DNA from: Candidatus Heimdallarchaeota archaeon
GTDB taxonomy: Archaea; Asgardarchaeota; Heimdallarchaeia; Heimdallarchaeales; Kariarchaeaceae
DNA: 53,424 nucleotides
Assembly (NCBI GenBank): GCA_021399405.1
Contig: JAAFKL010000367.1
Coordinates: 1 to 53,424, forward strand
Direction of reading: 5' to 3'
The stretch's first letter is position 1, and every line of letters begins with the position of its first letter. Position numbers and translations under genes: made by a program. This document shows, one piece after another, positions 44,559 through 53,354 of this stretch. Below the pieces are notes generated by a model, which saw nothing but the letters and a program-made list of their open reading frames with translations, made no database searches and had not been told where the DNA came from.

Positions 44559-45434
44559 CTATTTTTTCGTAGTTTTCTTCTTTTTCTTGGTAGTCTTTTT
44601 GGCTGCTTTTTTAGTTGCTTTTTTAGCGGCCTTCTTGGTGGTTTTCTTGGCTACTTTTTTAGCGCTTTTCTTTAATGGTTTCTTTGTTGGCATTGGAAAT
44701 AGTGCATCGGTTAGACCAATAATTGATTCAGCTAATTGATCTCTTGCGCTAGAATTGGAGGATTTTGATTTTACAAGTTCATTGATAAGTTGAATATGAT
44801 CTACGAGTTTGTCGTATCCCGCTCCTTCACTAATGGATGATTCCAATTCTTCAATTAGTAATTTTGCACCTCCAGAAGCTTCAATATATGCAATTTGGAA
44901 TTCCTCAACCATTTGCACAGCATCGTCATCGTCACTATGTAGATCACCTTTTGCAATACCCAATGTTGATTTTGTACTAGGTTTAGGGAGACTAACCTGT
45001 GGAATTGTTGATGTTTCAACTCTTGGTAATGGTTTTCTCTTAGTTGTAGCTTTAGCTGGTTTTTCAACATCTTTTTCTGTTGATTTCTTTGAGACTTTCT
45101 TTGTAGCTTTCTTCGTTGCTTTCTTAGCAGCTTTTTTAGTTACTTTTTTACCTTTCTTCGTCGTTTTAGGAGAGGCTGCCAACGATTCTGCTAGTTCAGG
45201 GTTTTTTGACAAATTTAGTAGAAAATCAAATTTTTCTTGAGATTCATCAGGATCAACCATTTTCATCCTATGTCGAACTTTGAGGTGTTTTTTGAGACTA
45301 TCAGTTGCATAATCTGTAAGTCTTAAAATTTCTGAATGGAGCTGATGACCATTTAACATCCATAGCTCTTTTGCGAATGGATTATAAATGACAAGCCTTC
45401 TTGTATCATTAAATGAAGACTTTGTAGCCCTCAT
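44559..45434 (-). CDS. Histone-H1-like protein with two Lys/Ala-rich tails
   Basis: About 291 residues from the ATG at 45434. A TTG 16 codons upstream (45482) is in frame, but a TTAACATATTA box lies 22-35 bases before the ATG, which favours it. Numbered from the TTG, residues 17-105 are a globular N-domain (RRLVIYNPFAKELWMLNG). Residues 106-152 are a Lys/Ala/Thr tract with KKAAKKATKKATKK. Residues 178-265 are an acidic helical domain (SDDDDAVQMVEEFQIAYIEA). Residues 267-307 form a second tract ending TTKKKKKTTKK. Such tails resemble eukaryotic H1 and bacterial Hc1/AlgP and bind DNA non-specifically. Two tails around an acidic domain could bridge DNA segments. Confidence 0.75.
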   Translation of the reverse strand: MRATKSSFNDTRRLVIYNPFAKELWMLNGHQLHSEILRLTDYATDSLKKHLKVRHRMKMVDPDESQEKFDFLLNLSKNPELAESLAASPKTTKKGKKVTKKAAKKATKKATKKVSKKSTEKDVEKPAKATTKRKPLPRVETSTIPQVSLPKPSTKSTLGIAKGDLHSDDDDAVQMVEEFQIAYIEASGGAKLLIEELESSISEGAGYDKLVDHIQLINELVKSKSSNSSARDQLAESIIGLTDALFPMPTKKPLKKSAKKVAKKTTKKAAKKATKKAAKKTTKKKKKTTKK

Positions 45435-45482
45435 TTTTTCGTAATTTCCAGATTTTAATATGTTAAAAAATTGAATTTCCAA

Positions 45483-45705
45483 TAGGCATACCCACTATTA
45501 ATTTATCTCAAACACAATTCCTATCAAAAACGTATAAAACTTTGTGTTTAATTTTTGTCAGTCAACAAAAAATCAGAAATAATTAGATCAAGATTTGTAA
45601 TCAAAATATTATAAAGATAACTTCTTAAGTTTCTTTGAATCTTTAATGTGAATTCAACTGCGCGAAAGAGATTATTTTCAAATAAATATAATTTCAATTG
45701 AGCGT
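45483..45705. other. Intergenic region between divergent genes
   Basis: About 220 bases, AT-rich. I see no supported gene. It should hold promoters for the H1-like gene (minus) and the dehydrogenase (plus). Confidence 0.4.
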
Positions 45706-46794
45706 ATGGTAAAATTTGTGTCCATGGATGATTCGGGTTTATTATCACTGAACGAGACTCCTGTGCCTTCTTTGGAAATGGGTGCGGTTCTAATAAAAAC
45801 TTTGTATTCAGAAGTTTGTGGAACTGATGTGCACTTGAGTCATCAACAATTAGCTAGTGTCCCCTATCCTATTATCCCTGGTCATGTTTCTACAGGGATT
45901 GTTGAAAAAATTAATGGACATGTATACGATATAAATAATGAGTTAATAGAGGAAGGGGATACTATTACATTTCTTGATGTTCACGAGACCTGCAATTCAT
46001 GTTGGTATTGTTTGGTGGCTAAAGAGACAACTAGATGTCCGAAGCGAAAAGTCTACGGAATTACTTACTCATCTGATGAGGGACTTTTGGGAGGTTGGGC
46101 ACAAAAAATTTACTTAAAACCTGGAGTAAAAATTATTAAACTCAAATCCATAGAACTCGCTAAAACATTTATTGCTGCAGGATGTGGCTTACCAACCGCA
46201 ATTCATGCAATCCAAAGGGCTAAAATTAAACTAGGTGATTCAGTATTAATTCAAGGTTCAGGTCCCGTTGGATTGATGGCAGCTATATTGGCAAAATTAA
46301 GTGGAACATTTCAATTAATCTTAGTAGGTGGTCCTAAACTTCGATTAGAAATTGCGAAAGAATTCGGTATTGATGAAGTGATCAATATTGACGAATTTTC
46401 TGTTGACCAAAGAATTCAACAAGTAATGAACTTAACTAATGGAAGGGGTGTTGATAAAATCATTGAAGCAACAGGTGTTCCACAGGCTATTAATGAAGGA
46501 TTAGACATGATCAGAGATGGTGGTACATACATTATAGTTGGTCAGTACACGGATGCGGGAAGTATTTCTATAAATCCGCATGAAAACATAAATAAAAAAC
46601 ATATAACAATCAAAGGATGTTGGGGTTCTGATTTTTCACATTTTTATTTAGCCGTTAAATTTGTTGAAAAGTATGATAACAAATTTCCATGGGAGAAAAT
46701 TATTTCTAAAATTTATTCTTTAGAAGAAGCTTCACAAGCCTTGGAAGATGTAAAAAATTATCTAGTTATGAAATCAGTGATTAAACCAAATTAA
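45706..46794 (+). CDS. Zinc-dependent alcohol dehydrogenase (MDR superfamily)
   Basis: 362 residues. The GroES-like N-domain has the catalytic-zinc ligands Cys38 (EVCGTD) and His60 (IPGH). The structural-zinc lobe has four cysteines (96, 99, 102, 111) in CNSCWYC and TRCP. The Rossmann domain carries SGPVGLMAAILAKLSG. The usual GHE motif is GHV here, so the Glu next to the ligand His is absent. Family members oxidise alcohols or polyols with NAD(P). The substrate cannot be told. The gene ends 3 bases before the stop of the convergent thioredoxin-like gene. Confidence 0.88.
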   Translation: MVKFVSMDDSGLLSLNETPVPSLEMGAVLIKTLYSEVCGTDVHLSHQQLASVPYPIIPGHVSTGIVEKINGHVYDINNELIEEGDTITFLDVHETCNSCWYCLVAKETTRCPKRKVYGITYSSDEGLLGGWAQKIYLKPGVKIIKLKSIELAKTFIAAGCGLPTAIHAIQRAKIKLGDSVLIQGSGPVGLMAAILAKLSGTFQLILVGGPKLRLEIAKEFGIDEVINIDEFSVDQRIQQVMNLTNGRGVDKIIEATGVPQAINEGLDMIRDGGTYIIVGQYTDAGSISINPHENINKKHITIKGCWGSDFSHFYLAVKFVEKYDNKFPWEKIISKIYSLEEASQALEDVKNYLVMKSVIKPN

Positions 46795-46797
46795 TCC

Positions 46798-47445
46798 TTA
46801 TACAGCAGGTTCTGAATGTTTTTTTATTTTGGATTTGGGTACTAAGGCATTATAAACTAAGATAACTATAAGAAATGCACTTGTCAATTGAAACATATTA
46901 TTACGAGATAATTGGTCTACAAATGCATCACCAGCATTATAATTGACCTTTCCCAATTCCAAGCCTAGCGAATTCTCTATTTCATCTGAAATAACCTGTG
47001 GATCAGTAACCCCTTCCCAAACTTTGATTAATTCTCCTTGATCATCAAATAGATATAGACTAGGAATGAATATAACTTTGAAAGTATTTGAAAATTTACT
47101 ATTTGTATCAATCCCAAATTCCCATAACGCGTTGAATTCATTTCGAAAATCTTTAACCTTATTTACAGTATCGCTGTTAGGGGAGACACTTAGTGAGATT
47201 ATTGTCAGTTGATTCCTAGAGATTGAATAAATAGATTTTAAATGTTCGATTTCAATTTTACAAGGTTCACACCAAGTTGCAAATGCATCAACTAACAACG
47301 GTTTTCCCTTGAATTCCTCTAGATTTCTCGAATTATTATTGATATCAGTATATTCGAAATCTAAATCACCCGCAAGGGTTGAAATAGAAGATCCAATTAG
47401 CATTAGAAATATAAAACCCGTTATTGCGAGTTTCTGCACAAACAA
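46798..47445 (-). CDS. Membrane-tethered TlpA/ResA-like thioredoxin, first copy
   Basis: 215 residues. A signal peptide (KLAITGFIFLMLIGSSIS) is followed by a thioredoxin domain with the active site WCEPC (Cys59, Cys62) and a Pro in the cis-Pro position (FIPSLYLFD). A C-terminal membrane helix (FQLTSAFLIVILVYNALV) ends in a basic tail. It acts outside the membrane on disulfides. The WCxxC site and the TlpA layout (LEEFKGKPLLVDAFATWC) support a reductase or disulfide-relay role. With the VKOR at 49684 and the second copy at 48923 it forms a thiol-exchange set. Confidence 0.87.
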   Translation of the reverse strand: MFVQKLAITGFIFLMLIGSSISTLAGDLDFEYTDINNNSRNLEEFKGKPLLVDAFATWCEPCKIEIEHLKSIYSISRNQLTIISLSVSPNSDTVNKVKDFRNEFNALWEFGIDTNSKFSNTFKVIFIPSLYLFDDQGELIKVWEGVTDPQVISDEIENSLGLELGKVNYNAGDAFVDQLSRNNMFQLTSAFLIVILVYNALVPKSKIKKHSEPAV

Positions 47446-47560
47446 AACTCAATCAAGTAATTAAATTATGTTTGTATTCTGTTATCTAATTTTTCCGTGA
47501 ATTTTTTATGGTTTGATAATTTCAAACTAATTCATAATTAACGATAATATATTTAATAAC

Positions 47561-48916
47561 GTGCAGATTCGTCACTTCTATGTGGAAAATGTAATTTCAT
47601 TTTTAACAAAATTAGTTAATTATGATACAAGAACAAATGTTAATTCTCCTGGGAAGGAAGTTAAACAACTACTTGATGAAGAATTAATCCCCCGATTCAA
47701 AAAATATGGATTTGAAACTGAAATTTTTGAATCGAATGGACATTACTCACTTTTGGCAACAAGGGTAGGAGCTTCACCAGTTGTACTGTTTTCAGGTCAT
47801 GTTGATGTTGTACCATGGGATGATAGATGGGATACAAATCCGAAGGAAGTAGTTGTCTCAATTGAACAGGGTGAAGAAATAGTGAAAGGGAGAGGCGTTT
47901 CAGACATGAAAAGTGGGATTGCCGCACTAATGTTAGCCTTACCTGAAATTGCTAAATCTGATCTTGGCATATATTTTGCAATCACAGGTGATGAAGAGAT
48001 TGGTGGTGAAGACGGAACAAAAATTATCGTTGACCACTTAATAAATGAGAATAAACTTCCAGAATATGTAATTACTGCAGATGCTGCAGGTATGGAGATC
48101 ATTACTCGTCGAAGGAATGCATTTGATATTTTTGTCAAATCAAAAAAAACGATGAAAACTATTGTAGGTAAAAAAGAAAAACGCACTTTTTATTCAAAAA
48201 TAGTAAGTGCAGCAACAAGTCATGCAGCATATTTCAAGAAAAAACAAGACATACATTGCTTGAAAGATGCCTCTAATTTTCTAAAAACAAATGGCTATTT
48301 ACCAATTTCATTAAAAGGAAAATTTGTAAAAATTAATGTAATTCCTAATGAAATTGAGCTAGAATACATAATCCCACAGGATGAAGGCGAAGAGCTACAG
48401 TATGATCTAGGATTACAAGCGGTAGTGGAATTTGCAGGAAAGGTTATGGATATTTCATTTGAGACCTTGGCACATTCGGATTACGACATTAATTCCACCG
48501 CAAATGTACTCAATAATAATGAGAATGAATGGCTTCTTGAAGTTGATATACGGGCAATGTTAGACTATGCCGCAGAAGAATTGGAAGGATCGATTTTGTT
48601 AATTCGAGATTCAATAAATTGGGATTTAGATATTGAAATTCAGAAATCGGTAGGATTCATTGCAACCCCTGATGATAATCCTCTTGTTAAAGGCACAACA
48701 CAAATTCTAAAGGAATTAGGATATCCATACTCAACTGCAGAAAGAGGGGGAGCAACAGACGGTAGATTTTTTGCTCAGCATTCGATTCCTACAATCGATA
48801 TTGGTGCTATAGGATGGAATGTACACGGGCCTAATGAAACTGCAACTACAAAATCAATCAAGGATCTTGTAACATTCTTTGAACGATCACTTCATGAAAT
48901 TAAAAAGGAATATTAA
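47561..48916 (+). CDS. M20-family metallopeptidase (ArgE/DapE/CPG2 type)
   Basis: 451 residues, GTG start. Metal ligands and catalytic residues are visible: His80 and Asp82 (GHVDVVP), Asp115 (RGVSDMK), Glu145-Glu146 (GDEEIGG), Asp174 (ADAAG) and His422 (WNVHGPNE). Asp82 and Glu145 are the expected catalytic pair. The lid domain lies between about 185 and 380. There is no signal peptide, so it is cytosolic and likely cleaves N-acyl amino acids or small peptides. It sits between two thioredoxin-like genes, convergent with the second (stops 6 bases apart). Confidence 0.9.
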   Translation: MQIRHFYVENVISFLTKLVNYDTRTNVNSPGKEVKQLLDEELIPRFKKYGFETEIFESNGHYSLLATRVGASPVVLFSGHVDVVPWDDRWDTNPKEVVVSIEQGEEIVKGRGVSDMKSGIAALMLALPEIAKSDLGIYFAITGDEEIGGEDGTKIIVDHLINENKLPEYVITADAAGMEIITRRRNAFDIFVKSKKTMKTIVGKKEKRTFYSKIVSAATSHAAYFKKKQDIHCLKDASNFLKTNGYLPISLKGKFVKINVIPNEIELEYIIPQDEGEELQYDLGLQAVVEFAGKVMDISFETLAHSDYDINSTANVLNNNENEWLLEVDIRAMLDYAAEELEGSILLIRDSINWDLDIEIQKSVGFIATPDDNPLVKGTTQILKELGYPYSTAERGGATDGRFFAQHSIPTIDIGAIGWNVHGPNETATTKSIKDLVTFFERSLHEIKKEY

Positions 48917-48922
48917 AAATAA

Positions 48923-49582
48923 TTATGCAACTGTCTTTGGACCAGTCATTTTGAGATATACCATGATTACAAGTATACTAAGGAATGATATTCTGAATAA
49001 AGTAGAACCGAATAAATCTTCAATTACTGATCCTGAGTCCCCTTCATCATCATAGCCATCGATCGAGTCACTAGGTTGGGGATTGGATATTAGTAGATAT
49101 TGGCTTACCATACTTGATAATTCAGCAAATGGTGTAAAGCCAACTTTTTGTTGTAATAATCGACCTTCCTGATTAAACAATAACATAGTTGGTGTACTTC
49201 GAAGGTTGAAATCTTGTGCTAATTGAAATCCATCATCGAAACCAACAGGCCAGTCAGTTGGGAAGTCAATAAGATATTGTGTTAGAGTAGCAACAGTTTC
49301 ATCGGTTTTAATTGTGATACCAATCATAAAAATTTCGGTGCTATATTCTTGATGAAGCTTTTTCATTTCATCATGTTGGCTCCAGCAAGCGGGGCAATCA
49401 CTCGCAAATGCCTCCACCATTAATAATTTACCTTCATAAATAGAAAACGGAATAGTAGAACCATCAATATCAGTATAAGTATTCGTTAACAGATAACCGT
49501 TTACTGTTTGAGCATTGACAAGTAAACTTACAAAAAATAAAGTGGAAATTAATTTTGTGGTTTTTTGTAAAATAAACACCAT
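48923..49582 (-). CDS. Membrane-tethered thioredoxin-like protein, second copy
   Basis: 219 residues. A signal peptide (LISTLFFVSLLVNAQTV) precedes a thioredoxin domain with active site CPAC (Cys63, Cys66) in AFASDCPACWSQHDEM and cis-Pro in STPTMLLF. An acidic linker (DSIDGYDDEGDSGS) joins a C-terminal helix (LFRISFLSILVIMVYLKM). The CPAC site differs from CEPC of the first copy and lacks the preceding Trp, so redox potential and partner probably differ. It is divergent from the VKOR gene, about 100 bases apart, and may share its control region. Confidence 0.85.
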   Translation of the reverse strand: MVFILQKTTKLISTLFFVSLLVNAQTVNGYLLTNTYTDIDGSTIPFSIYEGKLLMVEAFASDCPACWSQHDEMKKLHQEYSTEIFMIGITIKTDETVATLTQYLIDFPTDWPVGFDDGFQLAQDFNLRSTPTMLLFNQEGRLLQQKVGFTPFAELSSMVSQYLLISNPQPSDSIDGYDDEGDSGSVIEDLFGSTLFRISFLSILVIMVYLKMTGPKTVA

Positions 49583-49683
49583 CTTATTGTTATTTACTAT
49601 ATCTTCTATATTACTTATGATATTTGCATATATTCATTCTATGTTTCTTAATGATTTTAAAATGTTAAATCTCGAATCATGAC

Positions 49684-50151
49684 ATGGAGATAAGAAAGAG
49701 CGTTTTGTTTCTTGCCTCAATAGCAGGTATTGCGGATTCGTTCTATTTAACTGATAAACATTATAACGCGAATGGTGCCTGCAGTACTGATATTCGCGAA
49801 TTCTTTGGCTATCCAGTAGATTGTGGTTACATTGACTCAACCAAATATTCGGAAATTTTCTCAATACCTCTGGCATTATTTGGTCTCATGTATTATTTAA
49901 CAATTTTTGGAATATTGTACTTTGATAGCTCTATTGACAAAAAAATAAATCAATTACAAATTCATGAAAAATTCCAGTCTCATTTAGATTTGGTATTAAT
50001 TATAAGCACGATTGGTATTCTCTATACATTTTACTTGATGTATATTCAGTTTGTAGTCTTAGAAATTGTCTGTATTTACTGTCTATATTCAGCGTTGAGC
50101 ACATCTGTTATATTTGGGATTGCCATTTCTTATCAATTTACAACGAAGTAA
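49684..50151 (+). CDS. VKOR-family membrane disulfide oxidoreductase
   Basis: 155 residues with four predicted helices. The outer-loop cysteines Cys33 and Cys47 (GACSTD and VDCGYIDSTKYSEIF), the conserved Ser52 and the quinone-side motif CIYC (Cys130, Cys133) are all present, followed by the IP-x-ALFG pattern typical of VKOR (at 61-67). VKOR homologues oxidise thioredoxin-like partners outside the membrane and pass electrons to quinone, the role DsbB plays in bacteria. Its natural partners would be the two tethered thioredoxins beside it. Confidence 0.88.
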   Translation: MEIRKSVLFLASIAGIADSFYLTDKHYNANGACSTDIREFFGYPVDCGYIDSTKYSEIFSIPLALFGLMYYLTIFGILYFDSSIDKKINQLQIHEKFQSHLDLVLIISTIGILYTFYLMYIQFVVLEIVCIYCLYSALSTSVIFGIAISYQFTTK

Positions 50152-50273
50152 TATCCATTAGTATTAACTCACTATTCAGAAGTTTATCCTAAGTATTGAT
50201 ATTTTCCACCTCATTACTCAAGATTATAAGTAATCTGCGGATTATTTTTACACTGGGACATCATTGACGAATT

Positions 50274-51278
50274 ATGAAATATACCAATTTGGGTAAGACA
50301 GGAATAACGGTAAGCAAACTATGCTTAGGCATGATGTCATTTGGGAATGAACAATCATGGATGTTAGAGATCGATGAAGCAAAACCAATTGTTGATCGAG
50401 CATTAGATGCAGGTATTAATTTTTATGATACGGCAAATGTGTACTCAAGAGGAAGGTGTGAAGAAATCACAGGGGATTTACTAGCTGATCATCGAGATGA
50501 TGTAGTGATTGCAAGCAAAGTAAGATTTGCTATGGGTGAAGGAGAAAATGATTCCGGACTTAACAGGTATCATATGGCTCGTGAAATTGATGCCAGTTTG
50601 AAACGATTACAAATGGATTTTGTTGATCTGTATCAGATTCATAGATGGGATTACAATACAGATATTGAATATGTAATGAGAACTCTTAACAAAATCATTG
50701 ATGATGGGAAAACACTTCACATCGGTGCTTCTTCGATGTATGCATGGGAATTAGCAAAAGCCCAATTTACTTCAGAAAAACTTGGTTTGGAAGGGTTCAG
50801 TACAATGCAGAATCATTATAACGCTATGTACAGGGAAGAAGAAAGAGAAGTTATTCCATTTTGCATTGATCAAGGTATGGGGATTATTCCTTGGAGTCCC
50901 TTAGCTAGAGGATTCTTAAGTGGAAAATATAAACGCAACGAAGAAAGTAATGCAACAAGATATACTTCAGATCCCTATTTGAAAGCAAGATATTTCAAAG
51001 ATAATGATTTTGATGTTGTTGAAACAATCATCGCAATTGCGAATGAGGAGAATCTAACTCCTTCGCAAATTGCACTTTCTTGGGTAATGCATCGACCAGG
51101 TATCACATCTCCAATAATTGGGGTTTCTAAGATAGAACATCTTGAAGAAGCTATTCAAGCAGTGGAAATAAATCTAAATAAAGATTATATCAATCGAATT
51201 GATGAATCTTACAGTTGTCGACCAGTTAGTGGTCATTCTTATAATCAACCAGATAAAATGATTCAAGTAAAAAAATAA
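50274..51278 (+). CDS. Aldo/keto reductase
   Basis: 334 residues. The catalytic tetrad is complete: Asp52 and Tyr57 (FYDTANVYSRG), Lys82 (IASKVRF), His123 (LYQIHRWDY). The NADPH-binding C-terminal pattern (GITSPIIGVSKIEHLEEAI) is normal. Length and the YKRN-like loop match the YajO/Kv-beta-like subfamily. It reduces aldehydes or ketones with NADPH; the substrate is unknown. It is a stand-alone gene followed by a hairpin. Confidence 0.92.
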   Translation: MKYTNLGKTGITVSKLCLGMMSFGNEQSWMLEIDEAKPIVDRALDAGINFYDTANVYSRGRCEEITGDLLADHRDDVVIASKVRFAMGEGENDSGLNRYHMAREIDASLKRLQMDFVDLYQIHRWDYNTDIEYVMRTLNKIIDDGKTLHIGASSMYAWELAKAQFTSEKLGLEGFSTMQNHYNAMYREEEREVIPFCIDQGMGIIPWSPLARGFLSGKYKRNEESNATRYTSDPYLKARYFKDNDFDVVETIIAIANEENLTPSQIALSWVMHRPGITSPIIGVSKIEHLEEAIQAVEINLNKDYINRIDESYSCRPVSGHSYNQPDKMIQVKK

Positions 51279-51281
51279 AAA

Positions 51282-51308
51282 AATCCCAATAAAATATTAA
51301 TAGGGATT
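51282..51308 (+). terminator. Hairpin after the aldo/keto reductase
   Basis: Arms AATCCC and GGGATT flank a 15-base AT-rich loop, starting four bases after the stop codon region. It could stop transcription or stabilise the 3' end; no T-run follows. Confidence 0.45.
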
Positions 51309-51383
51309 GGATTAGCTTTCCAACCTACAAAATATTATTATCTACCTAAACAAAACAGAATCATGTATTCGGGAGTTATCTGA

Positions 51384-51926
51384 TTGCAAGAAGAAGAAGA
51401 AGAAGAGATCTCACAGGAAATCATATTACCCGAAGATATAGGTGCTTATAGTAAATCCAAGCCTGCAATTAAATCAACCACCGATAATATGCTGAATGAT
51501 GTTATTACTTCGATAAAACAAGCTTGGCAAGCTATCGTTAATAAACATCACAAAGGCCAGCTTCCAATTCAATTATTGATTTTGGTTGTTGTATATAATT
51601 TTGTATTCTTCCAAGCTGAGGAAGGAAAGGAAATTTACATTTTTGTACCATTATTAGCAGTTATAATCAGCTATGCATTCAAGTATTGGGAATTCCCTAG
51701 AAAAATTAAATATAATATATCAGGAGGAGCATTATTATTTGGATTATTTTGGGACCTAATTCTTTCAATTACTTTTATTCCAACTTACAAAAACTGGGGT
51801 TGGTCATATGATTCAGCTCCAACATTAGCTGCCGATCTGATTGCATTGTTTTCGGCAATTGTTTGGTTTACTAATGATAAGAAAATTATTATTGAAAATA
51901 CGAATAAACAAAATATAACTATGTGA
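51384..51926 (+). CDS. Hypothetical membrane protein with acidic N-terminus
   Basis: 180 residues, TTG start. It begins with six consecutive Glu (QEEEEEEIS). An amphipathic helix (LNDVITSIKQAWQAIVNKHH) comes next, then three or four membrane segments: IQLLILVVVYNFVFF, IYIFVPLLAVIISYAF, GGALLFGLFWDLILSI, LAADLIALFSAIVWF. A short cytosolic tail ends the protein. No family is recognised. It is convergent with the ABC-2 operon. Confidence 0.6.
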   Translation: MQEEEEEEISQEIILPEDIGAYSKSKPAIKSTTDNMLNDVITSIKQAWQAIVNKHHKGQLPIQLLILVVVYNFVFFQAEEGKEIYIFVPLLAVIISYAFKYWEFPRKIKYNISGGALLFGLFWDLILSITFIPTYKNWGWSYDSAPTLAADLIALFSAIVWFTNDKKIIIENTNKQNITM

Positions 51927-51940
51927 AATTTAGAATATAA

Positions 51941-52549
51941 TTATTTTTTACCATTCGAATGTAGATTTACATTTTTTAGTTTTATTGAATCGTATATTGC
52001 TTGTCCAAATAATATCAAGATGATAAATAATACAAGAATTAGGATTGCAATAATTGGTGATTGATTATCCCCAATTTTAGGACTGAGAATTTGGATTGGA
52101 ATCGAATTTTGACTACTGGCAATCGGTAAATTATTGAAAATAACAATTGATGTAGCAACATAAATACCAGCTGGTGCAGTGAAAGTTATTTCAAGTATAT
52201 GTGTTTCCAATCCTTCTAACTGCTGGATTATTTCAGTTCCAACCTTTAAATCATCTCCGCCTTCATTGTCATGACCAGAACTTTCCGGGATGAGAGTCAA
52301 CTGAATTAATAAATTCGAATAAGCAGTATTATCTTCGTTTTCAACTGTCAAAGTAGCTACTACTTCCTCTCCTTCCTCAGGTAAATTATTGTCAACAACG
52401 AGTGAACTGATAACAACATTTGGTTGTAATTGGTTCAATTCGATATCCTCCGAATTTTGAGCATTACTCATTGTATACGTGTTTATAGGATTGAGTAAAC
52501 TCATAAACAAGATTACTAATATGATTTTATTTATTTTTATTGAATTCAT
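51941..52549 (-). CDS. Membrane-anchored CARDB-like extracellular protein of the ABC-2 operon
   Basis: 202 residues. A signal peptide (KIILVILFMSLLNPINTY) precedes one Ig-like CARDB domain: VVISSLVVDNNLPEEGEEVV, then ATLTVENEDNTAYSNLLIQL, then LEITFTAPAGIYVATSIVIF. The C-terminal helix (PIIAILILVLFIILILFGQA) and basic tail hold it in the membrane. Its ATG overlaps the permease stop by four bases (ATGA), so it is translationally coupled and should act with the transporter, perhaps as an accessory subunit. CARDB domains are adhesion or scaffold modules. Confidence 0.75.
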   Translation of the reverse strand: MNSIKINKIILVILFMSLLNPINTYTMSNAQNSEDIELNQLQPNVVISSLVVDNNLPEEGEEVVATLTVENEDNTAYSNLLIQLTLIPESSGHDNEGGDDLKVGTEIIQQLEGLETHILEITFTAPAGIYVATSIVIFNNLPIASSQNSIPIQILSPKIGDNQSPIIAILILVLFIILILFGQAIYDSIKLKNVNLHSNGKK

Positions 52550-53352
52550 GATCCAACCTCCTTCTTAACACCAAAATAGATGAATGACAATACAAACACC
52601 ATTGTTTGGATTAATAAATTAACGATACCCTCGCCAAAATCAACCTCTGCACTCCCACCAAACGGTCCAGCTGAAGATGCCTGAATTTGAAGCACATCTG
52701 TCACTAATCCCGAATAATTCGTAAATAGCCAATACAAATCGATATTAGCAATACCGAGTAAATTATTCAATAGTGGTAGCAGTATCATAACTCCAAAAAA
52801 TGTCAATGTCATTGATGACGCTGTACTTTTCATTATTGAGCTTAGAAAGAACGCAAAGGCCAACACCGTTGACATATAAACCATGGACACTAGTGCTGAT
52901 GTGATAATTTCAGCAGGAATTTCGCTTAGACCATATACAAGTCCAATATTTATGGATAATGTCCCAAAAAATACAACTATCCCAAACCATGCAGTAAGTA
53001 GTTGAGTAATATATTTTGCAATAATAACATTTGATCTTCTTTGTGGTAATGGGAAAATCAAGAGATCCGTCTTTTGTGCATGTTCACGATTAATTGCATC
53101 TGCACCTAAAAACATTGCAAATAGCACGAAAATAAATGAAACAAATCCCATAACATCTGCAATGAAAGTTAAACTGTTATCCGGAAAATCACCTCCACTT
53201 AAAAGAGGTACCAAATAGAATAATTCGGCCATTACAAATGGGATTAGGAATAAAGTTCTAAATTTACCATGTCTAAGATTTTTCAAAAATTCAAATCTAA
53301 TATTATTTCGTAATTCATAAAATTCTTGGTTTACTAAGTAAGTTACATTCAT
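52546..53352 (-). CDS. ABC-2 type transporter permease
   Basis: 268 residues with six predicted helices (for example FLIPFVMAELFYLVPLL, FVSFIFVLFAMFLGADAI, ALVSMVYMSTVLAFAFFLSS, MTLTFFGVMILLPLLNNLL). The cytosolic N-terminus and the loop DAINREHAQKTDLLIFPLPQRR are typical of ABC-2 permeases of the NatB/CcmB-like group. It lies between the ATPase (upstream, three bases away) and the CARDB protein (overlapping downstream). The export substrate is unknown. Confidence 0.85.
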   Translation of the reverse strand: MNVTYLVNQEFYELRNNIRFEFLKNLRHGKFRTLFLIPFVMAELFYLVPLLSGGDFPDNSLTFIADVMGFVSFIFVLFAMFLGADAINREHAQKTDLLIFPLPQRRSNVIIAKYITQLLTAWFGIVVFFGTLSINIGLVYGLSEIPAEIITSALVSMVYMSTVLAFAFFLSSIMKSTASSMTLTFFGVMILLPLLNNLLGIANIDLYWLFTNYSGLVTDVLQIQASSAGPFGGSAEVDFGEGIVNLLIQTMVFVLSFIYFGVKKEVGS

Positions 53353-53354
53353 TT

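Noticed and set aside
44521..45240. Plus-strand Phe/Ala-rich frames with apparent membrane helices
   Set aside because: They are the antisense image of the Lys/Ala tracts of the H1-like gene; AAG/GCT repeats give false Phe/Leu/Ala runs on the other strand.
45548..45748. Minus-strand 66-codon frame upstream of the dehydrogenase
   Set aside because: It overlaps the start of the dehydrogenase, is extremely AT-driven in composition, and has no promoter or recognisable pattern.
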